From assembly GCA_016713275.1 (NCBI GenBank), contig JADJPL010000012.1, forward strand, positions 1 through 64,000: a DNA stretch of 64,000 nt, in the 5' to 3' direction. The stretch comes from Haliscomenobacter sp. GTDB lineage: Bacteria > Bacteroidota > Bacteroidia > Chitinophagales > Saprospiraceae. The notes beneath the pieces were generated by a model. The model was not told the DNA's origin and did no database searches. It saw nothing but the letters and a program-made list of their open reading frames with translations. This document shows, piece after piece, positions 17,584 to 26,911 of the stretch (within the stretch, counting starts at the first letter, position 1; each line of letters begins with the position of its first letter). The position numbers were made by a program, and so were the translations under genes.

Positions 17584-20335
17584 ATGTCCGACCTCTCCAC
17601 CCGCTACAACCCAAAAGAGACGGAAACCCGCTGGTACCAGCATTGGATGGATCAACGGTATTTTCATTCCGAGCCGGATGAGCGCGAGCCGTTTACCATT
17701 GTGATTCCGCCTCCGAACGTGACGGGCGTGCTGCACATGGGCCATATGCTGAACAACACCATCCAGGATATTTTGATCCGCAAAGCGCGGCAGGAGGGGA
17801 AGAACGCCTGCTGGGTGCCCGGCACCGACCACGCGTCGATTGCTACGGAAGCCAAAGTGGTGCGCATGCTTCGGGAGCGGGGCATCCGTAAAATGGATAT
17901 CAGCCGGGAGGAATTCATGAACTATGCCTTTGAATGGAAGGATAAATACGGCGGCATTATCCTCGAACAGCTTAAAAAGCTGGGTGCTTCCTGCGATTGG
18001 GACCGCACGCGCTTTACTATGGAACCCAGTATGTCGGATGCGGTGATCCGGGTCTTTAACGACCTGTACCGCAAAGGACGGGTATACCGCGGTCTGCGAA
18101 TGACCAACTGGGACCCGGAAGCCCTTACGGTGCTCTCCAATGAAGAGGTGATCTACAAAGAAGAAAATTCTCAGTTTTTTTACCTCAAATACGTCCTGGA
18201 AGACAACCCCGAAGAGGGGCTGGTAATCGCCACCCAGCGCCCGGAAACCATCATGGCCGATACGGCGGTAGCCGTTCACCCCGACGACGAACGGTATAAA
18301 GGGTGGATTGGCAAAAACGTACTGATCCCGCTGATCAACCGGCCAATTCCGGTGATTGCCGATACGTACGTAGACCGGGAGTTCGGTACCGGGGCCCTGA
18401 AGATTACCCCTGCGCACGACCCTAACGACTACGAGATCGGGCAACGGCATAAACTGGAGGTGATCGATATCCTTACCGAAGACGGCAAGCTGAACGAAAA
18501 AGCCCAGATTCTGGTGGGAGAAGACCGCTTTGCCGCCCGCAAAAAAATCCGCAAGCTGCTGGAAGCTTCCGGCAACCTCGTGAAAACAGAGGATTACCGG
18601 ACCAAAATCGGCTACTCCGAGCGCACCGACGTGGTCGTCGAACCCCGTCTCAGCCTCCAGTGGTTCCTGGATATGAAAGCCTTTGCCCGTACCGCGCTGG
18701 AAGCAGTCCGCAGCGGAGACGTTCGCTTTTTTCCGGAACATTTCTGGAACATGTATTATACCTGGTTGCAGGAGGACAATATCCGCGACTGGTGCATTTC
18801 CCGTCAGCTGTGGTGGGGACAGCGCATCCCGGCCTGGTACCTGAAATCGGAAAAATCAGGCCACGAAACTGCCATTTTTGTGGCGGAAACGGCAGACGAA
18901 GCGCTTCGGCAGGCTCGGGAATACACCGGAAACGGGGCATTAGCCATTGCCGACCTGCGCCAGGACGACGACGTGGTCGACACCTGGTTTTCTTCCTGGC
19001 TTTGGCCTATTTCGGTGTTCGACGGCTTCAAGGACCCGGAGGAATTCCGGTACTATTACCCGACCAACGTCCTGGTAACCGGATGGGACATCATGTTCTT
19101 CTGGGTTGCCCGGATGATCATGGCCGGGTACGAATGGGCGCCCGAATTGCTCGGGGAAGACCTGGCCAGGGAGAAAGGCGTGATGCCCTTCCATAACGTG
19201 TACTACACGGGGATGGTGCGCGACAACAAGCGGCGCAAGATGAGCAAATCCCTCGGCAATTCCCCTGATGCGCTGGAACTGATCGAGAATTACGGGGCAG
19301 ATGGGGTCCGCTTCGGCATGTTGTCGAGCGCTTCTGCCGGGAACGATATCATTTTCGACGCGCCATTTGATCCACAGACCAACGCCGTACTCAACGAAAG
19401 CCGCCTCTGTGAACAAGGGCGCAACTTCTGCAATAAAATGTGGAACGCCCTTCGGTTGACGAAAGGGTGGGAGGTCGCTACCGAACCGGCCGAAGCCTCT
19501 GTGGCCGCAGTGGACCAGCTCGCCATTTCCTGGATGCAACACAAGTTGCAGCAGGTTATTGGGCAGGTAAACGACCATTTCCGGGAGTTCCGCTTGTCGG
19601 ACGCCTTGATGACCTTATACAAGTTTATCTGGGACGACTTCTGCTCCTGGTACCTGGAAATGATCAAGCCTGCCTACGGCGCTCCCATTGCTCAATCCAC
19701 GCTGGAAGCCACCTTTGGACTCTACGAGCAGATGATGACGCTGCTGCACCCGTTCATGCCTTTTGTGACCGAAGAGATCTGGCATCAACTCCGCGACCGC
19801 CTCGAGGGCGAGGATTGCGTGATCAGCCGGTATCCGGAAGCCGGGGCCTTCGACGCCGGCCTGATCGCCGCCGTGGAGCGGGCCAAAGACGCCGTAGCCG
19901 GTATCCGGGATACCCGTAACAACAACGGGATCAAAATGAAAGACCTCCTCGAAGTAAAGATTCAGGAAACGGCAGAGGCGGCGAATTGGCTCGGCTTGCC
20001 CGGATTGAAAGAGATGATCATGAAAATGGGCAACCTGGAATCCCTCGAACTAACCCAGGCCGAGGTACTGAACAGCGTTACCTTCCTTGCCGGTACCGAG
20101 AAGTTTTTCGTGGTGCTGGAACAACAGATCAACGTGGCTGAAGAATGCAGCCGGCTGAAAAAGAATTGGAATACTACCAGGGGTTTGTGGTTTCGGTCCA
20201 AAAAGGCTAAGCAACGAGCGCTTCGTCGGCAGCGCCCCAGCGGATGTGGTGGATCGCGAACGCCAGAAACTGGCAGATGGAGAAGGAAAGGTGAAGAGTC
20301 TGGAGGAGGCGCTTCACCAGCTTGGATGCCAATGA
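17584..20335 (+). CDS. valS: Valyl-tRNA synthetase (frameshifts near the 3' end)
   Basis: Class I synthetase with the HIGH motif (VLHMGHML), the editing domain (ATQRPETIMADTAVAV), the tRNA-binding WDIMFFWVARM region and KMSKS (RRKMSKSLGN). The last 60 codons lose frame twice, in A-runs near 20163 and 20202. Adding one A at each restores the usual C-terminal coiled coil (EYYQGFVVSVQK ... ADVVDRERQKLADGEGKV) and a TGA at 20333-20335. The uncorrected frame would run to 20361 with nonsense residues. Essential gene, so sequencing indels are the likely cause. Confidence 0.93.
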
Positions 20336-20344
20336 TTTTAAGCA

Positions 20345-20402
20345 TAAGGCGAAGGGCTTAAGGCGTAAGGAAATTTCCTTATGTCTTAAGCCCTTCGCCT
20401 TA
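20345..20402. terminator. 58-bp near-perfect palindrome, likely bidirectional terminator
   Basis: Two 29-base arms (TAAGGCGAAGGGCTTAAG... and its complement) meet without a loop and differ at only two places, both of which would be G-U pairs in RNA. It lies between the convergent valS and T9SS cargo genes, nine bases after the valS stop. Much longer than a normal intrinsic terminator. Confidence 0.7.
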
Positions 20403-20419
20403 CACCCCAACCTCTCGTC

Positions 20420-22183
20420 TTATTTTTGCACTACAAACCGCTTCGTTTTCACCCCTTCCGCTGTGCGGGCGTGAAGGAAATAGGTCCCACTCTGGAGATT
20501 GCTCACGTCGAAGGTGAACGTACCCTGCTGGACGTTTTCGAGCTGTTGGGTTGCTACCGTACGGCCGGCCACGTCGACAATGCGGAATTCCACCAACTCC
20601 GATACTTCCTGTAGTTCCAGATCCGCCCGGAGGTCGCGGATGGCGGGGTTCGGGAATACATTCAGCTGGCTTTCGGCAAGCTGGGGCTCTTTGGTGGAAG
20701 TGACGTTGATCGGGCGGATGCGCATGCGCATGATCGCGGTAACGGCATCGCCGAATCCTCCCAGGAACCAGGACCCGTTTTTCACCACGGTTGCGATGGC
20801 GTTGTAGGGATATGGGTTGGCCGTATAGGGTACAAACATGGTCGGCTGGTATTGTATCGTCAGGATATAGGACTCGTTTTTATCCAGTTTGACCCCTTGT
20901 TCGTTGGTGTTCAGGTCGAGCAGGGGCGTGGTAATCACGCCGAAGTTGGGCTCGTTAGTGAACGCATGGAACCCATACCCGACGATCTGCAAATCGGCGT
21001 CGGTAAATTCGGCATCGTTATTCTCTTTGATCTTGTACAAGAGCAGGGATACGGTATTGCCCTGGTGGGCATTGTTGGTGCTGGCAACGGAGAAGATGGC
21101 TTCGTACGCCTGGTAGCCGTCGGTCACGATGTCGTACAGGTTGCCAATTTCCCAAAGGTCGCCTTGAATGGTTCCCGGCTGGGTGGCGCTGGCCAGAATG
21201 CCGTTGTCTTTGGAGAACAAGGTCTCCGTGATGCGGAAGCCGGAAGTCCACTTGTTGTTGGTGGAATCTTCATCAACTTGAGCGGAATTGGCAGAGAACA
21301 CCACGGTATAGGCGCCTGTATCGCGGGGCACGTACAGTTCGTCGAACAGCAGGGTGTCCTTGGTGTTGGCATTTAAGGTGAGCAACGTATCCGACATGGT
21401 GAACGTCTGCCCGTTGGTGCTGCTCATATCGATCTTCAGGGTAATGTTGTTTTGGTTTTGGGTTCCTTTATTATCTATAGTAGAGATCAGGAACGTGGTA
21501 TCCACCTGACTTTTTGGGGTGGCAAAATTGAGGCTTGCCAGCGGGTTGTCCACGGCGAGATCGAACTTGGCCTGCGGGTTGGACGGGAAGAGGGAAATGT
21601 CGTCGATCCGCCAGGCATATTCGTACACCCCCTGCCAGCGGAAGCGGATGAACACTTTGGGTTTGTTGGCAGCAGCCGGCAATTCGATAACCTGAATCTG
21701 GACTGGTTGGGAAAGGTCGTTTCGGGCTACAGTCGTCAGAATCGGTATATAGGTGAAGTTGGTACTGTCTGTGGAGACGCCTACTTCTGCCTTGGACGTG
21801 GGGGATGGAGAAAAATAGGCATATTGGTTTTCAAAACGCAGGAACACGGTATTCTGGCCACTGCAGTTGATGGCAGGGGAAGTGACCGTGACATCGTGGG
21901 CGTTATCCCCATTGAGGTCGGAATTGAAAACAATAAAGCCGTTGGTGGCGGTCTTAGACCCAAAGTCGGGTTGGTTCTCAAAAATCCCTTGGGCATTTTT
22001 ACTCCATTTCCATTTTTCAGATCCAGAGTTTGTGCCTCCGTTTTTCCATTGAGTAACGAACCGAACCGAATCGGCGAAATCCTCGCTCCAGAACGGGGTT
22101 TGTGCAAAGCCCTGAACACTGAGCATAAGAAAAGCAAGCAAGAGAAGTGTTGTCTGCTGTCGGATGTTTGGATACAATTTCAT
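20420..22183 (-). CDS. Secreted protein with type IX secretion sorting domain
   Basis: 587 residues from ATG 22183, chosen because it begins a Sec signal (LLLLAFLMLSVQGFAQ); the frame is open to 22279. An N-terminal jelly-roll-like domain (DFADSVRFVTQWKNGG ... WRIDDISLFP) suggests a MAM/adhesin-like or choice-of-anchor module. A CARDB-like Ig segment follows (KFDLAVDN...). The last 80 residues are a type A T9SS sorting domain: LNVFPNPA, DVAGRTV, LQSGTYFL and a basic terminal KTKRFVVQK. It would cross the outer membrane by the Por machine. Confidence 0.85.
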   Translation of the reverse strand: MKLYPNIRQQTTLLLLAFLMLSVQGFAQTPFWSEDFADSVRFVTQWKNGGTNSGSEKWKWSKNAQGIFENQPDFGSKTATNGFIVFNSDLNGDNAHDVTVTSPAINCSGQNTVFLRFENQYAYFSPSPTSKAEVGVSTDSTNFTYIPILTTVARNDLSQPVQIQVIELPAAANKPKVFIRFRWQGVYEYAWRIDDISLFPSNPQAKFDLAVDNPLASLNFATPKSQVDTTFLISTIDNKGTQNQNNITLKIDMSSTNGQTFTMSDTLLTLNANTKDTLLFDELYVPRDTGAYTVVFSANSAQVDEDSTNNKWTSGFRITETLFSKDNGILASATQPGTIQGDLWEIGNLYDIVTDGYQAYEAIFSVASTNNAHQGNTVSLLLYKIKENNDAEFTDADLQIVGYGFHAFTNEPNFGVITTPLLDLNTNEQGVKLDKNESYILTIQYQPTMFVPYTANPYPYNAIATVVKNGSWFLGGFGDAVTAIMRMRIRPINVTSTKEPQLAESQLNVFPNPAIRDLRADLELQEVSELVEFRIVDVAGRTVATQQLENVQQGTFTFDVSNLQSGTYFLHARTAEGVKTKRFVVQK

Positions 22184-22273
22184 GAATTCGTATTTTAAAA
22201 TAATAAGCATACGCGTTTTGGGATTTAAATGTCCTAATTTATTGGCGATGCAGCTACTCTGCAGCCTGAAAAT

Positions 22274-22292
22274 CCGCATTTTGATAATGCGG
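22274..22292 (-). terminator. Hairpin terminator after the heptose kinase gene
   Basis: Stem CCGCATT/AATGCGG with a five-base loop, followed on the minus strand by GATTTTC. It lies 30 bases after the kinase stop and upstream of the T9SS gene. Confidence 0.45.
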
Positions 22293-22321
22293 ACGACAAA
22301 AATAATCGAGGAAATGGAGAA

Positions 22322-23314
22322 TCAGGATTTTTTAAGAAAATCTTCGTATTCCCGCAGCAATTGTTCCTTGTTTACCGGAACCACGCCCACGTGTTCGCAA
22401 ACCTGCCCTCCTGCCAGGTTGGCCAGGATACCTACCTGTTCCATATCTATGTTCAGGGCCAGGCCAATGGAAACGATGCTGATGACGGTATCTCCTGCGC
22501 CGCTGACGTCGGCTACCGACCGGGGCTGGGTGGGGAGCAGGGTGGTTTTGCCCTGGGCGTCGAGAAAAAGCCCTTTTTCTGAAAGGGTAATCATGGTGTA
22601 CGCGTTGCCCAGTTTTTCCCGGATGTAAAGGGAGGCTTGTTGCAGCGAATCGAGGTGGGTTTCTACCGGGCCGGGTACCTGGGCCCGGATCTCTTTGAGG
22701 TTGGGTTTGAATAAGGTGACGTGCTTGTAGGCCCAGAAGTTGTGGTATTTGGGATCTACCGCAGTGGGAAGGTCCCTGCGGATTGCCTCCATCATGACAT
22801 CCCGGATAAGGCGTTGGGTCAGTACGCCTTTGTTGTAATCCTGAAACAAGATGATGCGAATCCCCTTGGTGTCCAGAATTTCCCGAATGGTCTCCAGGAG
22901 TTGCTGGTGTTCGCGGTCGGAAATATCGGAGGTGACTTCCCGGTCGATTCGCAGCAGGTGCTGGTTGCCGGCCATTACCCGGGTTTTCACGGTAGTAACC
23001 CGCTCCGGCGATTGGAGGATGCCTTTTGCCGAAAGGGATTGAGGGGGTAGCAGGTCCAAAAACCGCTTGCTGTCTTCATCCGTCCCGATAACGCTGCACA
23101 AATAAGGCGTAGCGCCAAGGGCGTTGATGTTCAGGGCCACGTTGGCGGCGCCGCCCAGACGGTCTTCGCTCCGTTGGAACTGCACCACCGGTACGGGCGC
23201 TTCGGGGGAAACCCGGTTTACTTCGCCGGTCAGGTACCGGTCGATCATAACATCTCCAACGATCAGGACATTGATTTGGTTAAATTGCTCGAACAGCGCG
23301 GCGGCGTCAACCAT
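22322..23314 (-). CDS. rfaE1: D-glycero-beta-D-manno-heptose-7-phosphate kinase (RfaE1/HldE N-domain)
   Basis: 330 residues of PfkB fold: VLIVGDVMIDRYLTGEVNRVSPEAP is the HldE/RfaE1 signature start, DRLGGAANVALN the sugar-binding part, and DVSGAGDTV the ATP/catalytic-Asp motif. Phosphorylates heptose-7-phosphate at C1 for ADP-heptose and LPS inner core. The adenylyltransferase domain of bifunctional HldE is absent, so a separate RfaE2 is needed elsewhere. Next gene on the strand is waaA (upstream), consistent with an LPS core cluster. Confidence 0.9.
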   Translation of the reverse strand: MVDAAALFEQFNQINVLIVGDVMIDRYLTGEVNRVSPEAPVPVVQFQRSEDRLGGAANVALNINALGATPYLCSVIGTDEDSKRFLDLLPPQSLSAKGILQSPERVTTVKTRVMAGNQHLLRIDREVTSDISDREHQQLLETIREILDTKGIRIILFQDYNKGVLTQRLIRDVMMEAIRRDLPTAVDPKYHNFWAYKHVTLFKPNLKEIRAQVPGPVETHLDSLQQASLYIREKLGNAYTMITLSEKGLFLDAQGKTTLLPTQPRSVADVSGAGDTVISIVSIGLALNIDMEQVGILANLAGGQVCEHVGVVPVNKEQLLREYEDFLKKS

Positions 23315-23392
23315 ACAGGAGGTTTAAAATTGGGGCAAAGCTACTAAAAGTTGCCTTTCTGCAACGGGCAAGGCGGCATTATGACGCGAATT

Positions 23393-24658
23393 TTACGACG
23401 GCGTTACGATATGCGGAAACTGCGTCTGTACCCAATCCATAATTCGTTTGGTGGCGCCCTGGTTCTCCTGAACATAGGCGGAGGCCGAAGCGGAAGCGGC
23501 TGCCCGTTTTGGTTCATCGGTCCACGCGGTGAACGCCTCGATCAGCTCCTCCCCGGTCTGAATCGACTTGGCGCCCCCGCTTTGGGTCAGCGCCTGGGCT
23601 TCTGCAAATTTTTGATACTTAGGGCCGAAAAGCACCGGCAGGCCAAAAGCGATGGGCTCCAGGGTATTGTGGAGCCCGCTCCCGAAAGCGCCCCCGATAT
23701 AGGCGATATCGCCGTAGCGGTACAGGGAAGCCAGCATGCCGATCGTATTGATGATTAAAACTTGTTTGCCGCCATCTTTTCCGGTTTGATACTGGGTAAA
23801 CCGCGCTGCGGCTCCGGGAAAAACCCGCTCGATCTCCTCCAGACGGGAATCGCGAATGTCGTGCGGGGCGATGACGAGTTTCCATCCGGAAAAGACAGGG
23901 TGGCGAAAGAGTTCCCCTAGTCGTTTTTCATCCGGAGGCCAGGAGCTGCCGGCAATCAACACGCGGTGGCCGGAACAAAAGTCCTCCAGCTCCGGAAACG
24001 ATTCGGGGCGGCGGGCAATATCCAGGACGCGGTCCACGCGGGTGTCGCCGGCAACGGTGAAGGGTACCCCTGTTTGGGCCAGAAGATGGGCAGCAGAGGC
24101 ATCTTGCGCAAAGAGGTGGACGAAAGCCTGCAACCGGGTTTTGAACCATCGCCCATAGGGCTGGAAGAACAAGTGCCCGGGGCGGAGCCTCGCCGAAATC
24201 AGGATGGCCGGGATGGCCCGTTTTTGCAGGCCTTCCAGAAAGCGGTACCAGAATTCGTATTTGACAAAAACAGCCAGACTGGGCTGAACCAGCCGGAGAA
24301 AATCCCGGACGTTCCGGGAGGTATCTGCCGGCAAATAGGCCACAGCATCGGCAAGGGGATAGTTTTTTCGCACATCGTACCCCGAGGGGGAGAAAAACGT
24401 GAGCAGCACAAACAACCCGGGGTTTTTGGATTTCATCGCTTCGATCAGCGGCCTCCCTTGCTCGAACTCGCCCAGGGAAGCGCAGTGCACCCATACGAGC
24501 GGTTGCCCGGGCTTCCTGAGCTGGGTAACCCGATCCTGCAGGGCCTTGCGCCAGGATTTTCGCCCAAGAACCCAGGCTTTGGCTTTCGGGTTGAACCAGA
24601 CGCCAAGATGGATCAGGCCCTGGAATAGCCATATAGAGATAGTGTACAGAATGTTCAT
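23393..24658 (-). CDS. waaA: 3-deoxy-D-manno-octulosonic acid (Kdo) transferase
   Basis: 421 residues, normal for WaaA/KdtA. An N-terminal membrane anchor is followed by VWVHCASLGEFEQGRPLIEA (acceptor-side catalytic Glu region), VFVKYEFWYRFL, then the GT-B C-domain with IAPHDIRDSRLEEIE and GGAFGSGLHNTLEPIAFGLPVLFGP, the CMP-Kdo binding signature. Transfers Kdo to lipid IVA at the inner membrane. Its start codon follows an octamer array by about eight bases. Confidence 0.93.
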   Translation of the reverse strand: MNILYTISIWLFQGLIHLGVWFNPKAKAWVLGRKSWRKALQDRVTQLRKPGQPLVWVHCASLGEFEQGRPLIEAMKSKNPGLFVLLTFFSPSGYDVRKNYPLADAVAYLPADTSRNVRDFLRLVQPSLAVFVKYEFWYRFLEGLQKRAIPAILISARLRPGHLFFQPYGRWFKTRLQAFVHLFAQDASAAHLLAQTGVPFTVAGDTRVDRVLDIARRPESFPELEDFCSGHRVLIAGSSWPPDEKRLGELFRHPVFSGWKLVIAPHDIRDSRLEEIERVFPGAAARFTQYQTGKDGGKQVLIINTIGMLASLYRYGDIAYIGGAFGSGLHNTLEPIAFGLPVLFGPKYQKFAEAQALTQSGGAKSIQTGEELIEAFTAWTDEPKRAAASASASAYVQENQGATKRIMDWVQTQFPHIVTPS

Positions 24659-24665
24659 TATTAAA

Positions 24666-24785
24666 GAGTTGCGAGGTTGCGAGGTTGCGAGGTTGCGAGT
24701 TGCGAGGTTGCGAAGTTACGAGGTTGCGAAGTTACGAGGTTGCGAAGTTCAGTTGCGAGGTTGCGAAGTTCCGAGGTTGCGAAGT
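24666..24785. repeat. Octanucleotide tandem array upstream of waaA
   Basis: About 14 copies of the octamer, with three units shortened or missing a base. Read on the minus strand it is GYAACYYC in sense orientation to waaA and ends ten bases before its ATG. Confidence 0.9.
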
Positions 24786-24923
24786 ATTCCCTAGTTGAGG
24801 CTCCGCCTTAAACCATGGGTTCCGGACGTAATCAGATCCCGTTTTCGGTGGGGTGGCAAGCCTAGAGGAGGTTTGGCACACTTTTTTGAAGATTCTCATG
24901 TTGCGGGGTGGCGCTTCCTTTAA

Positions 24924-25706
24924 TCAATACCAGATTTTTTCGGTTGATCCGTAATAGACGGGCAGGGTGAGGCCGACGCGGATTCCCCAGAGCAGGTCCA
25001 GGCGGTCGCTGGTGTAGGGCTGTTGCAAGTCGAACTGCCAATCTCTTCGTCCCCGGGTGAATCCCTGTATAGCTTCCAGTCCGATATAAAAATTCACCTG
25101 ACGGTTTTTGCTGAAGACCTGGTAGCCGGCCCATTGGTAGAGGGCGGGGCCGTTGGTCAGGCGGTCATAGCCTTTGGCGTAGTTGCCTTCCAGTTGAGCC
25201 ACTGTCCGGGCAGGGTCTTTCTGAATCCGTATCCGGTGCTGTAAAAGGCCGCCGCCCAGGCTGATCCGCAGGCCGGACCTGGGGTTGTTCTGGTCCAGGC
25301 TAAACAGCTTGCCAATTTGTAATCCCAGGTATCCCCCGCGTTCCCGAAGCTGGATATCTGCCGGGGTGCGGTCGTTGCCGATAAGGAACCCCTCTGCCGT
25401 TCGAAGAGGGCTCAGCACATCTTCGTTTACCTGTTGCCCAAAGAGAAACTGTCCCTGGACGCCAATCAGCCAATTCGACTCCTTGCTCATCCACTGGATG
25501 CCGGCGCCGAGGCTGAAGTTGGACCCAAAACGGGCGGAAAGATCGCCGGAAGGGACCTGGAATCCATAGCTCACCTCGCCCATCCAGGCGTTGCCGGTGT
25601 TGAGCGAAGAGGTTTGAAGGAATGCCGGCAAAGGCGAGCAAAGAAGGATTCCCGTCAGGAGGTGCTTCCAAAGAAGGGGTGCTATCAGTTTAGATATGCG
25701 GCTCAT
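24924..25706 (-). CDS. Outer-membrane beta-barrel-like protein, unknown
   Basis: 260 residues from ATG 25706 (the frame begins at 25730). A Sec-type signal (LLTGILLCSPLPAFLQ) is followed by alternating amphipathic strands (FSLGAGIQWMSKES, WLIGVQGQFLFGQQV, GGYLGLQIGKLF, VNFYIGLEAIQGF, LLWGIRVGLTLPVYY), typical of an eight- to ten-stranded barrel. No family recognised. Lies among LPS and nucleotide-sugar genes, divergent from the UDP-xylose synthase gene. Nothing was recognised in 24786-24923. Confidence 0.6.
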   Translation of the reverse strand: MSRISKLIAPLLWKHLLTGILLCSPLPAFLQTSSLNTGNAWMGEVSYGFQVPSGDLSARFGSNFSLGAGIQWMSKESNWLIGVQGQFLFGQQVNEDVLSPLRTAEGFLIGNDRTPADIQLRERGGYLGLQIGKLFSLDQNNPRSGLRISLGGGLLQHRIRIQKDPARTVAQLEGNYAKGYDRLTNGPALYQWAGYQVFSKNRQVNFYIGLEAIQGFTRGRRDWQFDLQQPYTSDRLDLLWGIRVGLTLPVYYGSTEKIWY

Positions 25707-25829
25707 GGGCCAAAAATACGATTTGAACAAAAATATTTCCCGGCTTTTGCGAAAGCGAATGATGGGAAACGCAAAAAGCGGCTATCTTTAGGCAACATTA
25801 ACCCATTAATCCCCAAACACGCATTTCCC

Positions 25830-26768
25830 GTGAAAAAAGTCCTCATTACCGGCGGCGCCGGCTTCCTCGGTTCTCATCTCTGCGACCGGTTTATCAAAGA
25901 AGGATTCCATGTAGTGGCTATGGACAACCTGCTCACCGGCAGCATGCGCAACATCGAACACTTGTTTCCGTTGCCGCAATTTGAATTTTACCACCACGAC
26001 GTCACCCGGTTTGTCCACGTGCCGGGGCAGCTGGACTATATTCTGCATTTCGCTTCTCCGGCAAGCCCTATCGATTACCTCAAAATGCCCATTCAAACCC
26101 TGAAAGTGGGCGCTTTAGGCACCCACAACCTGCTGGGGTTGGCCAGAGAAAAGAAAGCGCGCATTTTGGTAGCCTCCACGTCGGAAGTGTACGGGGATCC
26201 TTTGGAACACCCGCAATCGGAAGATTATTGGGGCAATGTCAATCCGGTTGGCCCACGGGGCGTTTACGATGAGGCCAAGCGCTTCCTCGAAGCGATTACG
26301 ATGGCTTACCACAATTTTCACGGCGTTGATACGCGTATCGTGCGGATATTCAACACCTACGGCCCCAGGATGCGGGTGGAAGACGGACGGGTGCTCCCCG
26401 CGTTTTTCTCCCAGGCTATCCGCGGGGAAGGACTTACCGTGTTTGGCGACGGCTCTCAAACCCGCTCTTTTTGCTACGTCCACGACCTGATCGAAGGCAT
26501 TTTCCGCCTGCTGATGAGCGATTACCACCTCCCTGTAAATATCGGAAACCCCGACGAGATCACTATCCTGGAATTTGCCCAGGAAATCATCGATCTGGTG
26601 GGCAACTCCAATGCTTTTATCGACTACCGCCCCCTTCCGGTCGACGACCCCAAGGTCCGCCAGCCCGACATCACCCGTGCCAAGGCCATCCTCGGCTGGG
26701 AACCCCAGGTGCCCCGGGCAGAAGGCCTCCTCGAAACGATGAAGTATTTTAAGGAGGTAGTTCATTAA
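25830..26768 (+). CDS. uxs: UDP-glucuronate decarboxylase (UDP-xylose synthase)-like SDR
   Basis: 312 residues from a GTG at 25830 that places the Rossmann motif GGAGFLGSH at the N-terminus; the frame is open far upstream through the barrel gene as a shadow. Signature segments: LHFASPASPIDYLKMPIQTL, STSEVYGDPLEHPQ, catalytic YDEAKR (Y-x3-K) and GPRMRVEDGRVLPAF. These are typical of UXS, which converts UDP-glucuronate to UDP-xylose with internal NAD. Followed by rfbB after a repeat block. Confidence 0.88.
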   Translation: MKKVLITGGAGFLGSHLCDRFIKEGFHVVAMDNLLTGSMRNIEHLFPLPQFEFYHHDVTRFVHVPGQLDYILHFASPASPIDYLKMPIQTLKVGALGTHNLLGLAREKKARILVASTSEVYGDPLEHPQSEDYWGNVNPVGPRGVYDEAKRFLEAITMAYHNFHGVDTRIVRIFNTYGPRMRVEDGRVLPAFFSQAIRGEGLTVFGDGSQTRSFCYVHDLIEGIFRLLMSDYHLPVNIGNPDEITILEFAQEIIDLVGNSNAFIDYRPLPVDDPKVRQPDITRAKAILGWEPQVPRAEGLLETMKYFKEVVH

Positions 26769-26905
26769 TTAAGTTGCGATGTTGCGAGTTACGGAGTTAC
26801 GAAGAAATGCAACTTCGCAACCCCGCAACACCGCAACTTCGCAACACCGCAACTTCGCAACCCCGCAACCCCGCAACTTCGCAACTTCGCAACTTCGCAA
26901 CCCTT
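26769..26905. repeat. Palindromic octamer block between uxs and rfbB
   Basis: A short G-rich section (26771-26808) is followed by about 12 C-rich GYAACYYC units (26811-26903), so the block can fold back on itself. The C-rich part is in sense orientation and ends eight bases before the rfbB ATG. Confidence 0.88.
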
Positions 26906-26911
26906 TTACGT

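Noticed and set aside
16058..17614. A 518-codon frame opposite lysA
   Set aside because: It is the antisense of lysA and of the octamer array; the lysA frame carries all catalytic motifs, and the array adds the repeated LRGCEVAK-type residues.
17575..18741. A 388-codon frame opposite valS
   Set aside because: Shadow of valS; HIGH and editing motifs are on the plus strand.
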